This document shows, piece by piece, positions 41,860 through 50,879 of a stretch of 64,000 nucleotides of DNA; positions within the stretch are counted from its first letter, which is position 1, and every line of letters begins with the position of its first letter. A model generated the notes under the pieces. It was not told where the DNA came from. It did no database searches and was given only the letters and a program-made list of their open reading frames with translations. Source of the stretch: Flavobacterium sp. UBA6135 (GTDB taxonomy: Bacteria > Bacteroidota > Bacteroidia > Flavobacteriales > Flavobacteriaceae). Both the position numbers and the translations under genes were made by a program. The stretch spans positions 45,072-109,071 of the forward strand of contig NZ_DIVJ01000028.1 of NCBI RefSeq assembly GCF_002428305.1. Reading direction: 5' to 3'.

Positions 41860-43281
41860 TTACTCAAAGATTTCATCCTTAAATCCTATAAGATAGAGTT
41901 TTTCTTTAGCCCGAGTAATCGCAGTATACAACCATCTGATGTATTCCCTATCAATTCCATCCGGCAAATAGGGCTGTTCCACAAAAACATTAGTCCATTG
42001 ACCTCCTTGTGATTTGTGACATGTTATTGCATAGGAAAACTTTACTTGCAATGCATTGAAATACTCATTCTCTTTTACTTTTTTCAATTTTTTATACATC
42101 GCCCCTTCGTCTTCATAATCTTTCAACACCTCCTGATACAATCTATTGGATTGTTCTTGGGTTAATGATGGTGACTCGCTGCTAATAGTATCCAACAATA
42201 AAATGGTTTCAAACGGTTTTTGATTCGGATAATCCACCATTCTGATTTTTACTTTGGCAAAATTGAATCCATACAATTCTTGAATTTTGTGAATTTCTAA
42301 AATTTCAACAATATCACCATTGGCAATAAAAATAGCTTCATCGGAATCTTTCAACCAGAAATAATTGTTTTTTACCACCATCATTAAATCTCCGGTTGAA
42401 AGTTCAGAATCCCTAAGAAGAATTTGCGTTCGAATTTGTTGGTTGTATTGATTGGCTCTTTTGTTGGAACGAACAATAAACGTTGTTTCTTCCAAACCAT
42501 TATTACTGTAGGAAGAATGAATCGCATCTTGAATTTCATAACCGTCCGTCAAACGAACAATATCTTTGAATCCTTTCAAATTGAACGCAAACGAATTAAT
42601 TTCAAAACCCTCCAACACTTCCCTTAAATTAGTTGCATTAAATAAAATACCGGAGTTTACTTCCTGACGCATGACTTCATCTAATTCTAAATGATGTACT
42701 TCTTTATTATAATACATCCGCAAGGTATCTTCTGCCAAAGCCGGACTAATGGTTAAATTCACAGGAGGAAGCTGAGCGGTATCCCCTATCAAGATCAATT
42801 TACAATTATCACCCGAATACACATAAGAAAGTAAATCGTCCAACAGCGAATTGCTCTGACTGTTTTTCGAATCTTGTGGTGCATCCGAAATCATTGAGCT
42901 TTCATCTACAATAAATAGCGTGTTTTTGTGTTTATTTTGTTGTAGCGTAAAACTAATCCCACCTGATGGATTCTTTTTTGGGAAGTAAATCTTTTTGTGA
43001 ATAGTAAATGCCGGCTTTTCGGAATAATTAGCAATAACCTTTGCTGCTCTTCCTGTTGGAGCCAACAAAACAAATTTTCTATTTATAAATTGCAATTGGT
43101 TTACTAAGGTTGAAATTAAAGTTGTTTTTCCAGTTCCGGCAAAACCTTTAAGGAGAAATAATTCGTTTTTTGACTCGTTTGTAGCAAAAATTGCAATTTT
43201 TTGAAAAAAAATATCTTGCTTTAAAGTAGTTTGAAAAGGGAAATTTTTATGTAAAATACTGTAAAACAAGGATGAATCCAT
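41860..43281 (-). CDS. RecD-like ATP-dependent DNA helicase (SF1B, AAA_30/UvrD_C_2)
   Basis: A 473-residue helicase. Walker A 'FLLKGFAGTGKTTLISTLVNQL' near residue 37-58, 'APTGRAAKVIANYSEKPAFTIHKKIYF' (motif Ia), Walker B-like 'LFIVDESSMISD', 'LILIGDTAQLPPV' (motif III), and C-terminal 'YAITCHKSQGGQWTNVFVEQ' plus 'RWLYTAITRAKEKLYLIG' (motifs V and VI). The start at 43281 (MDSSLFYSIL) is preferred; an in-frame start at 43473 would overlap the divergent promoter and gene. It lacks the long N-terminal part of RecD2. Role probably in DNA repair or recombination. Confidence 0.93.
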   Translation of the reverse strand: MDSSLFYSILHKNFPFQTTLKQDIFFQKIAIFATNESKNELFLLKGFAGTGKTTLISTLVNQLQFINRKFVLLAPTGRAAKVIANYSEKPAFTIHKKIYFPKKNPSGGISFTLQQNKHKNTLFIVDESSMISDAPQDSKNSQSNSLLDDLLSYVYSGDNCKLILIGDTAQLPPVNLTISPALAEDTLRMYYNKEVHHLELDEVMRQEVNSGILFNATNLREVLEGFEINSFAFNLKGFKDIVRLTDGYEIQDAIHSSYSNNGLEETTFIVRSNKRANQYNQQIRTQILLRDSELSTGDLMMVVKNNYFWLKDSDEAIFIANGDIVEILEIHKIQELYGFNFAKVKIRMVDYPNQKPFETILLLDTISSESPSLTQEQSNRLYQEVLKDYEDEGAMYKKLKKVKENEYFNALQVKFSYAITCHKSQGGQWTNVFVEQPYLPDGIDREYIRWLYTAITRAKEKLYLIGFKDEIFE

Positions 43282-43311
43282 TTTATCTAATTTTAAGAAA
43301 TTATTAAAATT

Positions 43312-43338
43312 CAAATATACATATGAAATTTGCGGCAA
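43312..43338 (-). promoter_or_regulatory. Predicted promoter of the helicase gene
   Basis: On the minus strand, -33 TTG is at 43338-43336, a 16-bp spacer follows, and -7 TATATTTG is at 43319-43312; ATG at 43281. Confidence 0.5.
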
Positions 43339-43344
43339 ATGCTT

Positions 43345-43372
43345 TTGAGAAAAAAAAAAAATTGTAGATTTG
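43345..43372 (+). promoter_or_regulatory. Predicted promoter of the DUF3822/rsmD operon
   Basis: -33 TTG at 43345-43347, 17-bp spacer, -7 TAGATTTG at 43365-43372; ATG at 43403. It lies back to back with the helicase promoter. Confidence 0.6.
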
Positions 43373-43402
43373 CCATATAGACTAAATAAATTTTCTAAAA
43401 AA

Positions 43403-44164
43403 ATGATAACATTCATTATTATTGTAGTTGTTCTTGTACTTGCCATTTTTGGGTTGGTAAAATTTATCGACAAAAAGGTAAATTCAAAATTAAAGCCTGT
43501 AATTTCTATTGCTCTTTGGCTAATCTCAGCAGTTTTTGCTTATTTAATTTATCAATCCATTCAAGCTCCTATTGAGTTTGATAAACTTAAAGAAAAAAGA
43601 TTTCAAGCTGCAGTAAACAAAATGATTGATATTAAAGCGGTTCAATTGGCTTACAAATCAATTAACGGTAAGTATACTGACAATTTAGACACTTTAATTA
43701 CCTTTATCGAAAATGAAAAATTTGTTATCCTTGAACGTAAAGATACTTCTGTGATAGATACCGATAAAAATAAAGCCTTTGGTTTAAGTGTAGGTGCAGA
43801 TGGTGTAGGAGGTTATTTTAAAGATGTTGTAAAAGTTAGAGAAATCGGTAAAGTGAGTATTAAAGATTCTTTATTTAAAGATTCAGATCGCTACAAAAGA
43901 TTAAACTTGGTACGTGTTGACGGTATTGAAGCTAAAATTGAATTAAAATCAGGTTTCATAGATAGAAATGACACTAAAGTTCCGGTATTTGAAGCAAAAC
44001 TTAACAAAGCTGATTTATTGAAAGACCAAGATCAAAGTTTAGTAAAAAGAGAAAAAAATGTAGTTTCAGTGGATGGTATTAATGGTGAATTTATTATGTT
44101 AGGTTCATTAGAAGAAGTTAGTATGTCAGGAAACTGGCCAAAAAAATATGGTAATAACGAATAA
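43403..44164 (+). CDS. Two-helix membrane protein of unknown function upstream of DUF3822-rsmD
   Basis: A 253-residue protein with two N-terminal membrane helices ('FIIIVVVLVLAIFGLVKFI' and 'PVISIALWLISAVFAYLIYQSI') and a soluble domain ('ELKEKRFQAAVNKMIDIKAVQLAYKSINGKYTDNLDTLITFIENEKFVI'-like), reminiscent of pilin-like or competence-type small domains but not assignable. The ATG at 43403 is chosen because the in-frame TTG at 43370 lies within the -7 box. Its end overlaps the DUF3822 start by 17 bp, so it is cotranscribed with DUF3822-rsmD. Confidence 0.8.
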   Translation: MITFIIIVVVLVLAIFGLVKFIDKKVNSKLKPVISIALWLISAVFAYLIYQSIQAPIEFDKLKEKRFQAAVNKMIDIKAVQLAYKSINGKYTDNLDTLITFIENEKFVILERKDTSVIDTDKNKAFGLSVGADGVGGYFKDVVKVREIGKVSIKDSLFKDSDRYKRLNLVRVDGIEAKIELKSGFIDRNDTKVPVFEAKLNKADLLKDQDQSLVKREKNVVSVDGINGEFIMLGSLEEVSMSGNWPKKYGNNE

Positions 44165-44966
44165 TACAATTACAGAAAAAAATTATAAAAGGCTGTCCAT
44201 TCAGATTTCACTGAATGGGCTTTCTTTTTGTTGCCGTGACCTATTAAACAACACGATTTCTAACTATAAAGAAATTGATTTTAAAAAATATCCAAAGACG
44301 TATTCCATAGAGAATTGTTTATGGAAAACTTTTTTAGATGAAAAGGATTTAACAAAAACCTATGATGAGGTGGTGGTGCTTCATGATAATACTCTAAACA
44401 CTTTTGTCCCTCTTCCCCTATTTGATGAGGAATACAAAGGAAGTTACTTGCAGTATAACACTAAAGTTTTTGAAACCGATTATTTTACATTTGATCCCAT
44501 TAAAAATTATGACATGGTAAATGTTTATGTGCCTTACGTAAACATAAACAACTATCTGATTGATCAAATAGGCACGTTTGAATACATGCATTCCTCAAGT
44601 ATTTTAGTTTCAAAACTATTAGAGAATTCCAAAAATGATGAAACTGTCAAAATGTTTATTCATTTCAAACACAACCATTTTGAAATTGTAGTCATTCAAA
44701 ATCAAAAGCTATTGTTGTTTAATTCCTTTGAATACAATACACCGGATGATTTCATTTATTATCTGCTGTTTACCGCAGAACAACTCCATTTAAATCCGGA
44801 ATCCTTAAAATTATTTTTATTAGGTGACATTCAAGAGGAAAGTGAGTTGTTTAAAAAAGCGTATCGTTACATCAGAAATGTTTCATTATATGAAACAGAA
44901 CTTGAAGAAAGCCACCCGTTCACCTCATATGACAAGCAAAAAAATTTTATTTTGTTTCACTCATGA
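44148..44966 (+). CDS. DUF3822 family protein
   Basis: A 272-residue cytosolic protein: 'KRLSIQISLNGLSFCCRDLLNN', 'YDEVVVLHDNTLNTFVPLPLFDEEYKGSYLQYNTKVFETDYFTFDPI', 'NVYVPYVNINNYLIDQIGTFEYMHSSSILVSKLLEN' are the DUF3822 hallmarks; the fold resembles actin/hexokinase-like ATPases. It is conserved immediately before rsmD in Bacteroidetes, and here the two overlap by 4 bp. Function unknown. Confidence 0.9.
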   Translation: MVITNNTITEKNYKRLSIQISLNGLSFCCRDLLNNTISNYKEIDFKKYPKTYSIENCLWKTFLDEKDLTKTYDEVVVLHDNTLNTFVPLPLFDEEYKGSYLQYNTKVFETDYFTFDPIKNYDMVNVYVPYVNINNYLIDQIGTFEYMHSSSILVSKLLENSKNDETVKMFIHFKHNHFEIVVIQNQKLLLFNSFEYNTPDDFIYYLLFTAEQLHLNPESLKLFLLGDIQEESELFKKAYRYIRNVSLYETELEESHPFTSYDKQKNFILFHS

Positions 44967-45550
44967 GAATAATTTCCGGCAAATATAAAGGCCGAAGAAT
45001 TTCCGCACCCAAAAATCTTCCGGTACGACCTACAACCGACATGAGCAAAGAAGCTTTGTTCAATATTCTCAATAATCATTTCAATTTATCTGAGTTAAAA
45101 GTACTGGATCTTTTTGCCGGAACCGGAAACATAAGTTATGAGTTTGCTTCTAGAGGCAGCGAACCCATTATTGCTGTTGATGCAAATTTTGGTTGCGTTT
45201 CCTTCATAAAAAAAACGACAGACGAATATGAATTTAATATCACTGCCATCAAAAGTGATGTATTTCAATTCTTAGAAAAAACCAAAGGAGATTTCGATAT
45301 CATTTTTGCTGATCCTCCTTATGATTTAGACCAAGCGAAGTTTGAAAAAATAAGCGAATTGGTCTTTCAAAATGAATTAATGAATGAAGAAGGTATGTTG
45401 ATTATTGAACATTCCAAGCATACAAAACTCAATCATTTGCAACACTTTTCATTTCAAAAAAACTATGGAGGTTCTGTATTTTCTTTTTTTGAATATGAAA
45501 ATGACAATGACACTGAAATTGACGAATACGATGATGACAGCGAAGAATAA
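44963..45550 (+). CDS. rsmD: 16S rRNA (guanine(966)-N(2))-methyltransferase RsmD
   Basis: Methylates G966 of 16S rRNA with S-adenosylmethionine. Seen: 'MRIISGKYKGRRISAPKNLPVRPTTDMSKEALFNIL', SAM-binding 'VLDLFAGTGNISYEFASRGSEPIIAVD', catalytic-type 'FDIIFADPPYDL'. At 195 residues it is the usual length, with an extra acidic tail ('EYENDNDTEIDEYDDDSEE') that overlaps the next gene. Confidence 0.95.
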   Translation: MRIISGKYKGRRISAPKNLPVRPTTDMSKEALFNILNNHFNLSELKVLDLFAGTGNISYEFASRGSEPIIAVDANFGCVSFIKKTTDEYEFNITAIKSDVFQFLEKTKGDFDIIFADPPYDLDQAKFEKISELVFQNELMNEEGMLIIEHSKHTKLNHLQHFSFQKNYGGSVFSFFEYENDNDTEIDEYDDDSEE

Positions 45551-46142
45551 AATTTTTATCCTCCCGATTTTAGTCCTTCTTTTTAGTTTAAATGCGTGCT
45601 ATTTTCCGGCATATAGAACTGTTGCAGAAACTAGTTTATATGATATTTCTTTTACGGAAGGGAAATGGTTTTTAAACTATGTTACCATTAACGGTAAACC
45701 TTTTTCAGATTTCTCGGACTATTCAGAAAAAGAGTTACAAAATTGTTTGTACGATTCACTTTACTTAAGCTACGGAAAGAGAAAATCCATTTATAATGTG
45801 CCGATTTTAACAGCTAAAAATTCCAATCAAAGTTTATCACTTTTAAGAGCCACTAATACAATTGATTATGTAATTCAAATTACCGGTTCTATTGGTGATA
45901 ACGACATCGGCGGTATTACCTTTAAACCGATGAAAAATGCAGAAAAATCAACTGCTTCAATCACGTTCAAAGTGTATGAAGTGGCGACTGAAAAAATGAT
46001 TTATTCTCAAACCACTTCAGGGGAAATTGTAGTAGAAAATAATCGAGAAGATGTACTTTTTGGAAAATCAGCCCAAACTATTTTGAAAAAATGTTTGGAA
46101 AAGGGCATGAAACAATTCAAAAAAAGTGGTGGTTGCAAATAA
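45531..46142 (+). CDS. Lipoprotein of unknown function
   Basis: A 203-residue lipoprotein: 'KNKIFILPILVLLFSLNACYFP', lipobox with Cys. The mature part has no recognised domain ('YDISFTEGKWFLNYVTINGKPFSDFSDYSEKELQNCLYDSLYLSYGKR', 'GDNDIGGITFKPMKNAEKSTASITFKVYEVATEKMIYSQTTSGEI'), possibly a lipocalin-like or beta-sandwich fold. The start at 45531 (or 45534) lies inside the end of rsmD (20-bp overlap), so it is translationally coupled to it. Confidence 0.75.
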   Translation: MMTAKNKIFILPILVLLFSLNACYFPAYRTVAETSLYDISFTEGKWFLNYVTINGKPFSDFSDYSEKELQNCLYDSLYLSYGKRKSIYNVPILTAKNSNQSLSLLRATNTIDYVIQITGSIGDNDIGGITFKPMKNAEKSTASITFKVYEVATEKMIYSQTTSGEIVVENNREDVLFGKSAQTILKKCLEKGMKQFKKSGGCK

Positions 46143-46209
46143 AGAAGTTTATTACCGCTCCACTTACAACCACCGTGATGATTTTCAAGATTAAAAAAAA
46201 CTTTACATT

Positions 46210-47025
46210 TTAATTTACAAGCAATTTAATTGTTTTTTGCCCATAATTATTACTCAATTTAAGAATATAAAGTCCTGTTTGATTTATATCAAAAGACACT
46301 TCAGAGGAAGTAGTGTTTATTGATTTCACTAAAGCTCCTGCAACAGAATAGACTAAAATAGTTGATTCTCTATCAATATTATTTAAGTAAACTGTTTTGT
46401 CTTTTACATAATAATTAATGTTGGACAATGTTGTGTCTTTCACATTTAATAACAATAACCAATCAGCCATTGACATTGTTGTGTTAACTGTCGCACCATT
46501 AACTTCAATTTTATAAATTCCAAAACCATTTGTGTCACAATACACAAATATTCTTTTTGCACCATTTGTATTGTTTGCTTCTAAGATAAATGCTCCCGGA
46601 TTGCTGGAATTTGGTGCACTTGCAAGCACATTTTCTCCATCACTGATAACAAGTGTTCTATTGGATGTGCTTTGTTCTCTAGCCCAAACTTTTATGGTAC
46701 AATTACCTGAAACGTCAAAAAAGAAAAACCGCATGGTTGGCAAAGCTCCATCTGCAACAGAACCGCCATTCATATTTGCTCTTCTGCCGGATTGAAATCC
46801 ATCTGAAAAAGTAGAAGTCCCTGTAGATTGAGAAGAAAAATTGTTTGATGTAATGTGACCAAATCTTCCTAAATGATCCACAATATCTTCCGTTCCACCA
46901 GGTACTCCGGGAAAATTATCCGGTAAAATAGTCATGTTTGTTAAAAAATTCCAAACTTTTGTTTGAGCGTCTGAAGTCACCACACATAAAAGTGTTAATA
47001 CACTAAAAAGTAATTTTTTATTCAT
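46210..47025 (-). CDS. Secreted protein with T9SS type A sorting domain
   Basis: A 271-residue protein exported by the type IX secretion system. Signal peptide 'LLFSVLTLLCVVTSDAQT'; middle part 'VWNFLTNMTILPDNFPG...GRFGHITSNNFSSQ' and 'GSVADGALPTMRFFFFDVSGNCTIKVWAREQSTSNRTLVISDGENVLASAPNSS', a pectate-lyase-associated or carbohydrate-binding-like beta-sandwich; C-terminal sorting domain 'STILVYSVAGALVKSINTTSSEVSFDINQTGLYILKLSNNYGQKTIKLLVN'. No catalytic domain recognised. Its upstream region contains a GTAATCGATTAC palindrome shared with the next T9SS gene. Confidence 0.85.
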   Translation of the reverse strand: MNKKLLFSVLTLLCVVTSDAQTKVWNFLTNMTILPDNFPGVPGGTEDIVDHLGRFGHITSNNFSSQSTGTSTFSDGFQSGRRANMNGGSVADGALPTMRFFFFDVSGNCTIKVWAREQSTSNRTLVISDGENVLASAPNSSNPGAFILEANNTNGAKRIFVYCDTNGFGIYKIEVNGATVNTTMSMADWLLLLNVKDTTLSNINYYVKDKTVYLNNIDRESTILVYSVAGALVKSINTTSSEVSFDINQTGLYILKLSNNYGQKTIKLLVN

Positions 47026-47043
47026 AATATTTAATTTTTAAAG

Positions 47044-47055
47044 GTAATCGATTAC
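47044..47055. promoter_or_regulatory. GTAATCGATTAC palindrome upstream of the type A T9SS gene
   Basis: A perfect 12-bp palindrome with an AANCGNTT core, the consensus shape of LacI-family operators, 18 bp before the start codon. The 29 bp beginning here are identical to the copy at 50303, and a further AT-rich block to about 47115 is similar. Confidence 0.55.
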
Positions 47056-47161
47056 GTAAATTTAATAAAATAATTTTATTTACATGAATTTTTATGATAT
47101 TATTTTTTTTTATGATAATAAAAAGAAAATCGTTAAAACAAAGTTCAAAAATGGATAATAT

Positions 47162-50074
47162 CTATCTTTTCAAACTAAAGTGTGCGTTAAACTTTTTTTG
47201 ATTTCCCTGACGATCTCTATAGTGCAATACAAACCAATAATCTGTGGCGGGCAAAGGCTTTCCTAAATATGTGCCATCCCATCCATTTCCTAAAGACGGT
47301 CTCAAACTTTTTACTAGTTTTCCATAACGGTCAAATATAAATAAACTCGAATCGGTTTGATTTTCTAAACCGCTAATATCCCATATATCATTAACATTAT
47401 CTCCATTTGGAGTAAAAAACTTTGGATACTGCCAAGAAAATAAGGTGAGTATCAAATCATCACATCCGTTAAGATCTCTTACTATAATTGTGTTTTCTCC
47501 TGAAGGGATATTGGTAAAAATGGGACTGTTTTGTTGCGGACCGTCATTTAAAATATAAATATAAGCTCCGCTCCCACCCGAAACTGTAACAGTTATGGTT
47601 TGGTTATCTTGAAAATCCATACCTACAGCTGAAGTAGCTATTGCCTGTGAGGATGATTGTACTACAGCAGATGTAGTTCCCACACAACCTGTAATCAGGT
47701 TCGTTGCCGTAACACTGTAAATTCCCTCTTGTGTTGCATTATGAAAAGATGCCGTTGTAGATAATGGCTGTCCGTTTAAACTCCATTCAAAACTGTTGGT
47801 GGCACTATTTAATCCACTATTCAAAATCACTGAGCTCAAATTATTATTGCTTAACGGATCAACACAGATAAATAGGTCACCAAGTTGTGGTTCGGGTAAG
47901 GCGTGCACGCTAACACTTTTTGTTAAAATTAAGGTACAAGAACTTTGCACAACATATTTAATGGTAGTTGTTCCCGGTTGAATTCCGGTGACAGTACCAT
48001 TTTGATCAATTGATAAAATCGTTGCGTTATCAGAAGACCATACACCTCCCGGTACATCCGACGTCATGAGAGAAGTAGCTCCTTCACATAATTCATTTGT
48101 ACCTATAATAGTTCCGTTTACTGCCTGAATTGTGACATCTAAAGTTACTGTTGAAGCACATTGACCACTAGAAGGTGTGAATAAATATGAGCCACTAGAG
48201 TTAGTATTAATAACACTCGGATTCCAACTTCCGGAAATACCGTTAGGAGAAATAGTACTCAAAATAGGTGGAATAACTCCACTACATAAATCTAAAGTGG
48301 TAGGAAAATCAGGTACTACTATATTATTTATTGTTACAACTAAAGTTGCATTAGTCGCACATTGTCCCGGAATTGGTGTAAATATATAACTCCCTCCGGT
48401 TGTGTTATTGATGACACTTGGACTCCAACTTCCCGAAATGCCATTTGGTGAAATGTTGTTTAATAAAGGTGGAGTACCACCAAGACACAGACTTAAATTC
48501 TCAGGAAAATCAGGAATACTACTATCCGTAACAATTACATTTAAAGTTATTGGAATACCACATTGACCCGTATCAGGTGTAAAAACATAATTACCGCTTG
48601 TCGTCGCATTAATTACACTTGGATTCCAGATTCCTGTAATACCATTGGGAGACGTCGTGTTTAAAGCTGGTGGAGTAGCATTGTTGCATAACGTTAAATT
48701 AGTCAAAAAATCGGGTGTGATTGAAGCACTCACATCAATGGTCATTGTAGTTATAGAAGCACATTGCCCCGCATTAGGAGTAAAAGTATAGGTTGTAGTT
48801 GCCGAGTTATTGATTGGAGGAGACCAACTGCCACTAATGTTGTTTGTGGAAATTTCGGGCAAGGGTGATAAAGGAGATCCTAAACAAATGGGTGACACTT
48901 GATTGAACGTTGGCACTATATCAGACACCGTTATGGTTATATATTTTCTACAAGTTTGACCATTTACTGTGGTATCTACCCAATATTCTGTAGTCGTAGA
49001 TGGATTAACCGAAATAGTTGGTGTGGTAGCACCTGTTGACCATAAATAGGAAACACTGTATTGAAAGTTATGAAGCGTGGTAGCAAGCACAAAAACACGC
49101 TGTACCGAAGTAGCACCAAAATCGTTTATCACTATCTTATCCACCGCTGTTGGAGTTGGTAAAGGGATATTGATTCTGTCCAATCTACGATTCAAATTTG
49201 CACTTGTCCAATAGTTAACAGTGTTTACATTATTAATTGTACTTGTATAGGAAGCACTATTATTAAAATCGCGTATGTCATCATCCCCAACTAAATCTTT
49301 AACATAGACTAACTGATTGTTATTATAAAATTCAACATTTAATAAAGCAGGTGTTCCTGAAAAACCCCAATAGGTATTTGCAAACAAACTAAAGTCGGTA
49401 ATAATCCGGCAAGTTGTTGGAAGCACCAAGGATCTTGGATTCGAACCGGAAGCATAACGAGCACTCCATGCATTAAGCGTTGTAGCCCAGGGTTGTATAA
49501 AAAATGGAACGCCATTAAATACAAAATTTCCGGCTTGAGCTTGGGTTAACAAGGTATTACCATTGAATGACGAACTAGAAGGATTTGAATTAAAACTCGA
49601 TGAAAAATCCAAAATAGTAAAGGGTTCAAATGAAAAGTTGTTTTCCGTAACAGCTAGTTGTACCGTTGCATTAGGACAAACAACTGTTTCACTTGCAGTA
49701 ATTACAGATTGTATCAAAAATACTGTTACAGCAAGTCTTTGACTACTTTCAATCCCACCAATTGTTTGGGAAGCAAAATAAACCTGACAATTCAAAAGTG
49801 TTGTAGTGGATGGCAAAGGAACACCACCAACAGCAGTGGTATACCACAAAATTTGGGAACCCGTGGCTTCCAAATCTTCTACGGTTGGGGAAATTGTATA
49901 ACAGATAACTTGAAAACCCTCCCCCGTTGGTGCAGGTGTATTTAATAAATTATTTCTCGTACTGTATGTATTCACATCAAATGAAATGAAATTCGCATGA
50001 GTCAACATGGAGTTGAATAAGAACAAAATAAGGATGCATATTGTTTTTTTAAATAACATAGTTTGATGCTTCAT
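47162..50074 (-). CDS. Large secreted repeat protein with T9SS type B (gliding-motility-type) sorting domain
   Basis: A 970-residue surface or secreted protein. Signal peptide 'TICILILFLFNSMLTHA'; N-terminal Ig-like segments; four tandem repeats of about 66 residues (about 386-651), each with 'P.F...L.LC....PP.L...SPNGI.G.W.PSVIN....G.Y.FTP..GQCA'; a Big_2-like domain ('TGIQPGTTTIKYVVQSSCT'); and a C-terminal CHU_C-type domain 'WQYPKFFTPNGDNVNDIWDISGL...SLFIFDRYGKLVKSLRPSLGNGWDGTYLGKPLPATDYWFVLHYRD'. Probably an adhesin. Its leader shares the palindrome element at 50303 with the type A gene. Confidence 0.92.
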   Translation of the reverse strand: MKHQTMLFKKTICILILFLFNSMLTHANFISFDVNTYSTRNNLLNTPAPTGEGFQVICYTISPTVEDLEATGSQILWYTTAVGGVPLPSTTTLLNCQVYFASQTIGGIESSQRLAVTVFLIQSVITASETVVCPNATVQLAVTENNFSFEPFTILDFSSSFNSNPSSSSFNGNTLLTQAQAGNFVFNGVPFFIQPWATTLNAWSARYASGSNPRSLVLPTTCRIITDFSLFANTYWGFSGTPALLNVEFYNNNQLVYVKDLVGDDDIRDFNNSASYTSTINNVNTVNYWTSANLNRRLDRINIPLPTPTAVDKIVINDFGATSVQRVFVLATTLHNFQYSVSYLWSTGATTPTISVNPSTTTEYWVDTTVNGQTCRKYITITVSDIVPTFNQVSPICLGSPLSPLPEISTNNISGSWSPPINNSATTTYTFTPNAGQCASITTMTIDVSASITPDFLTNLTLCNNATPPALNTTSPNGITGIWNPSVINATTSGNYVFTPDTGQCGIPITLNVIVTDSSIPDFPENLSLCLGGTPPLLNNISPNGISGSWSPSVINNTTGGSYIFTPIPGQCATNATLVVTINNIVVPDFPTTLDLCSGVIPPILSTISPNGISGSWNPSVINTNSSGSYLFTPSSGQCASTVTLDVTIQAVNGTIIGTNELCEGATSLMTSDVPGGVWSSDNATILSIDQNGTVTGIQPGTTTIKYVVQSSCTLILTKSVSVHALPEPQLGDLFICVDPLSNNNLSSVILNSGLNSATNSFEWSLNGQPLSTTASFHNATQEGIYSVTATNLITGCVGTTSAVVQSSSQAIATSAVGMDFQDNQTITVTVSGGSGAYIYILNDGPQQNSPIFTNIPSGENTIIVRDLNGCDDLILTLFSWQYPKFFTPNGDNVNDIWDISGLENQTDSSLFIFDRYGKLVKSLRPSLGNGWDGTYLGKPLPATDYWFVLHYRDRQGNQKKFNAHFSLKR

Positions 50075-50536
50075 TATACTACACTTTTCATTAATTAAGA
50101 CAGATTATTTCAAAAAACCATATGATTCTTCAAGTTCATTTGATGGATATAAACTGTATTTTGAAATAGTCTTCTCGTTTACTTTCTTACTATTAGTAAT
50201 TAATTAAATACTTCTATAAAAAATACTTTTTCTTTATTGACTTTAAGAAGCATTAAAAAACAACTACAATTAATTTTCAAGATATCATTTTAAATAGTAA
50301 TTGTAATCGATTACGTAAATTTAATAAAATATTTTAATTAGCAACATTTTTTATGATATTAATTTTTTTTATGGCAAAAAAAATGTGATACTGTACTAAT
50401 TCTACCATAAAATGAGAGAATTAGTAAAGTATCATTTACAGAAAAATTGTAGCTAAAAATAAGTCTTTAGCATAGAAAGAGTAAAAGAAATAATGGAATA
50501 GAAGAATTGAGAAAGTGTACTTTCAAACTATATCCT
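50075..50536. other. AT-rich upstream region of the large T9SS gene
   Basis: About 460 bp between rnpB and the large T9SS gene. It contains the palindrome element at 50303-50375 (similar to 47044-47115) and otherwise AT-rich sequence with no credible reading frame. Confidence 0.6.
50303..50314. promoter_or_regulatory. GTAATCGATTAC palindrome upstream of the large T9SS gene
   Basis: Identical to 47044-47055 and embedded in the same 29-bp sequence. Here it lies 229 bp before the start codon. A LacI-type operator core (AANCGNTT) is present; function inferred. Confidence 0.5.
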
Positions 50537-50544
50537 TAAAAAAA

Positions 50545-50860
50545 GCAGACCTATAAGCCGGATTCTGTATTCGCCGAAACGAACCCTTATCATTTATCTT
50601 GCCAAGCCATTACTGACTTGATCTAGCTGCCTACCCTTCAACATCGAACGAGTAGCTCTTATCCGCCGAAACGGAGCGTTGATATACATGGCATTGCACC
50701 GCATAGAGTTTACCTGGTTTCACTACAGCCGAACTGTACATACTTTCTGTTGCACTGGTCCTCATTCGCCGAAGCGAACGGACGGGAGTTACCCGTTATG
50801 CTACTCTCTGGTGTCCGGACTTTCCTCCTTCGCCAAGGCGAAAGCGATAAGGCGGTCTGC
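50545..50860 (-). ncRNA. rnpB: RNase P RNA (bacterial type A)
   Basis: The ribozyme that trims pre-tRNA 5' ends. On the minus strand the RNA starts with GCAGACC (P1, 50860-50854) and ends with GGTCTGC (50551-50545), which pair. It contains the conserved GAGGAAAGTCCGGAC block (about 50815-50830), 'CAGTGCAACAGAAAG', 'GAAACCAGGTAAACTC' and the 3' 'ATAAGCCGG'. About 316 nt. A T-rich tract after P1 (50544-50538) can act as terminator. Several helices end in near-identical TTCG-closed hairpins. Confidence 0.95.
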
Positions 50861-50864
50861 GGGG

Positions 50865-50872
50865 CAAAGATA
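50865..50872 (-). promoter_or_regulatory. -7 box TATCTTTG of rnpB
   Basis: TATCTTTG (50872-50865, minus strand) matches TAnnTTTG and places transcription start at about 50858-50860, exactly where P1 begins. The upstream part of the promoter overlaps the 3' end of the DUF3667 gene. Confidence 0.65.
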
Positions 50873-50879
50873 CTTCTTT

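Noticed and set aside
48120..48930. Repeated DNA considered as a CRISPR or satellite
   Set aside because: The roughly 200-bp periodicity encodes four similar 66-residue protein repeats in the large T9SS protein.
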